The position numbers were made by a program, and so were the translations under genes. The notes under the pieces are model-generated. The model was not told where the DNA came from and made no database searches. It saw only the letters and a program-made list of their open reading frames with translations. Source: an uncultured Clostridia bacterium (GTDB lineage: Bacteria > Bacillota > Clostridia > Oscillospirales > Oscillospiraceae). Taken from it: a DNA stretch of 5,670 nucleotides. The stretch spans positions 1-5,670 of the forward strand of contig CAMGPO010000089.1 of the NCBI GenBank assembly GCA_946060825.1, written 5' to 3'. Below are positions 5,375 through 5,670 of this stretch, one piece after another. How positions within the stretch are numbered: position 1 is the first letter of the stretch; each line of letters begins with the position of its first letter.

Positions 5375-5670
5375 GGCTTTTCCTCCTCTCCGGCGGGCAG
5401 GTCGCCCCGCTCCACCGCACAGGCCAGAAATTCCGGCGTCTTCGCCCAGTAGTTCCGGCCCCAGTGTGCGAAATCCCACTGCTCCATGTAGTCATTGCAC
5501 TCATAGTCCACATAGACCAGATGCCCCTCCCGCAGGAGGAAATTGGTGGGAAAATAGTCGATGTTCAGCCCCTGCGCCTGCAGCCGGGCGGCCAGGGCCT
5601 CCATTTCTTCATACAGGCGCGGCTCCAGGGCGTCCCGCAGGACGAGGTCGTAGACCGTCTCCCCGTCGAC
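5371..5670 (-). CDS. C-terminal part of a possible APH/kinase-fold protein (runs off right edge)
   Basis: The last 99 residues of a minus-strand gene whose start is beyond base 5670. I do not recognise a named family with certainty. The stretch LNIDYFPTNFLLREGHLVYVDYE (fragment residues 35-57) fits the catalytic and metal sites of aminoglycoside-phosphotransferase-like kinases: Asp38-x4-Asn43 would be the catalytic loop (compare HGDLHPGN) and Asp55 in VDYE the Mg-binding aspartate that follows a short beta hairpin. The usual histidine before the catalytic aspartate is replaced (NID). After this comes an aromatic segment, CNDYMEQWDFAHWGRNYW, then a short charged tail. The open frame continues to the window edge, so the internal ATG at 5602-5604 is not the true start. 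The stop overlaps the acetyltransferase start. Kinase-fold membership is an inference; the substrate is unknown. Confidence 0.7.
   Translation of the reverse strand, partial: VDGETVYDLVLRDALEPRLYEEMEALAARLQAQGLNIDYFPTNFLLREGHLVYVDYECNDYMEQWDFAHWGRNYWAKTPEFLACAVERGDLPAGEEEKP

Noticed and set aside
1..5670. tRNA, rRNA, CRISPR array, riboswitch or insertion sequence
   Set aside because: No cloverleaf, regularly spaced repeats, Moco riboswitch-like leader or transposase coding sequence was seen in reading either strand.

Overview
The window is GC-rich and tightly packed. Genes overlap by ATGA junctions, ribosome sites are purine-rich (AGGAG type), and the sigma-A promoter ahead of moaA is near consensus. 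Together with the character of the proteins (a PhoB/PhoR-like pair, a clostridial HD-domain protein, a moaA-moaC-mogA cluster), this suggests a high-GC Firmicute, most likely a clostridium of the Oscillospiraceae type. That placement is an inference from style, not from a marker gene.

Layout. Bases 1-2547 (minus strand) hold a three-gene operon read right to left: an OmpR/PhoB-family response regulator, a membrane PAS histidine kinase, and the start of an HD-domain phosphohydrolase that runs off the left edge. Bases 2548-2715 are a divergent control region. It has a strong promoter facing moaA, a weaker candidate promoter facing the regulator gene, and between them two tandem 11-bp direct repeats of the kind OmpR-family regulators bind. 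Bases 2716-4645 (plus strand) hold moaA, moaC and a mogA/moaB-family gene. These cover formation of the cyclic pyranopterin precursor of molybdenum cofactor (MoaA, MoaC) and probably the later adenylylation step. Bases 4646-4822 separate convergent operons and contain a strong terminator hairpin and most of a 143-bp structured repeat. Bases 4823-5670 (minus strand) hold a GNAT acetyltransferase and the C-terminal part of an upstream gene that looks like a kinase-fold (APH-like) protein, joined by an ATGA overlap.

How it fits together. The kinase should sense an envelope signal and phosphorylate the regulator at Asp52. The tandem repeat in the shared intergenic region makes autoregulation plausible, and possibly co-control of the divergent moa operon. 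The most unusual item is the 143-bp element: its right end lies inside the acetyltransferase gene and supplies its last codons and stop. I see no convincing new multi-gene system. Most genes belong to well-known families, and the interest lies in the intergenic structure and gene pairings.
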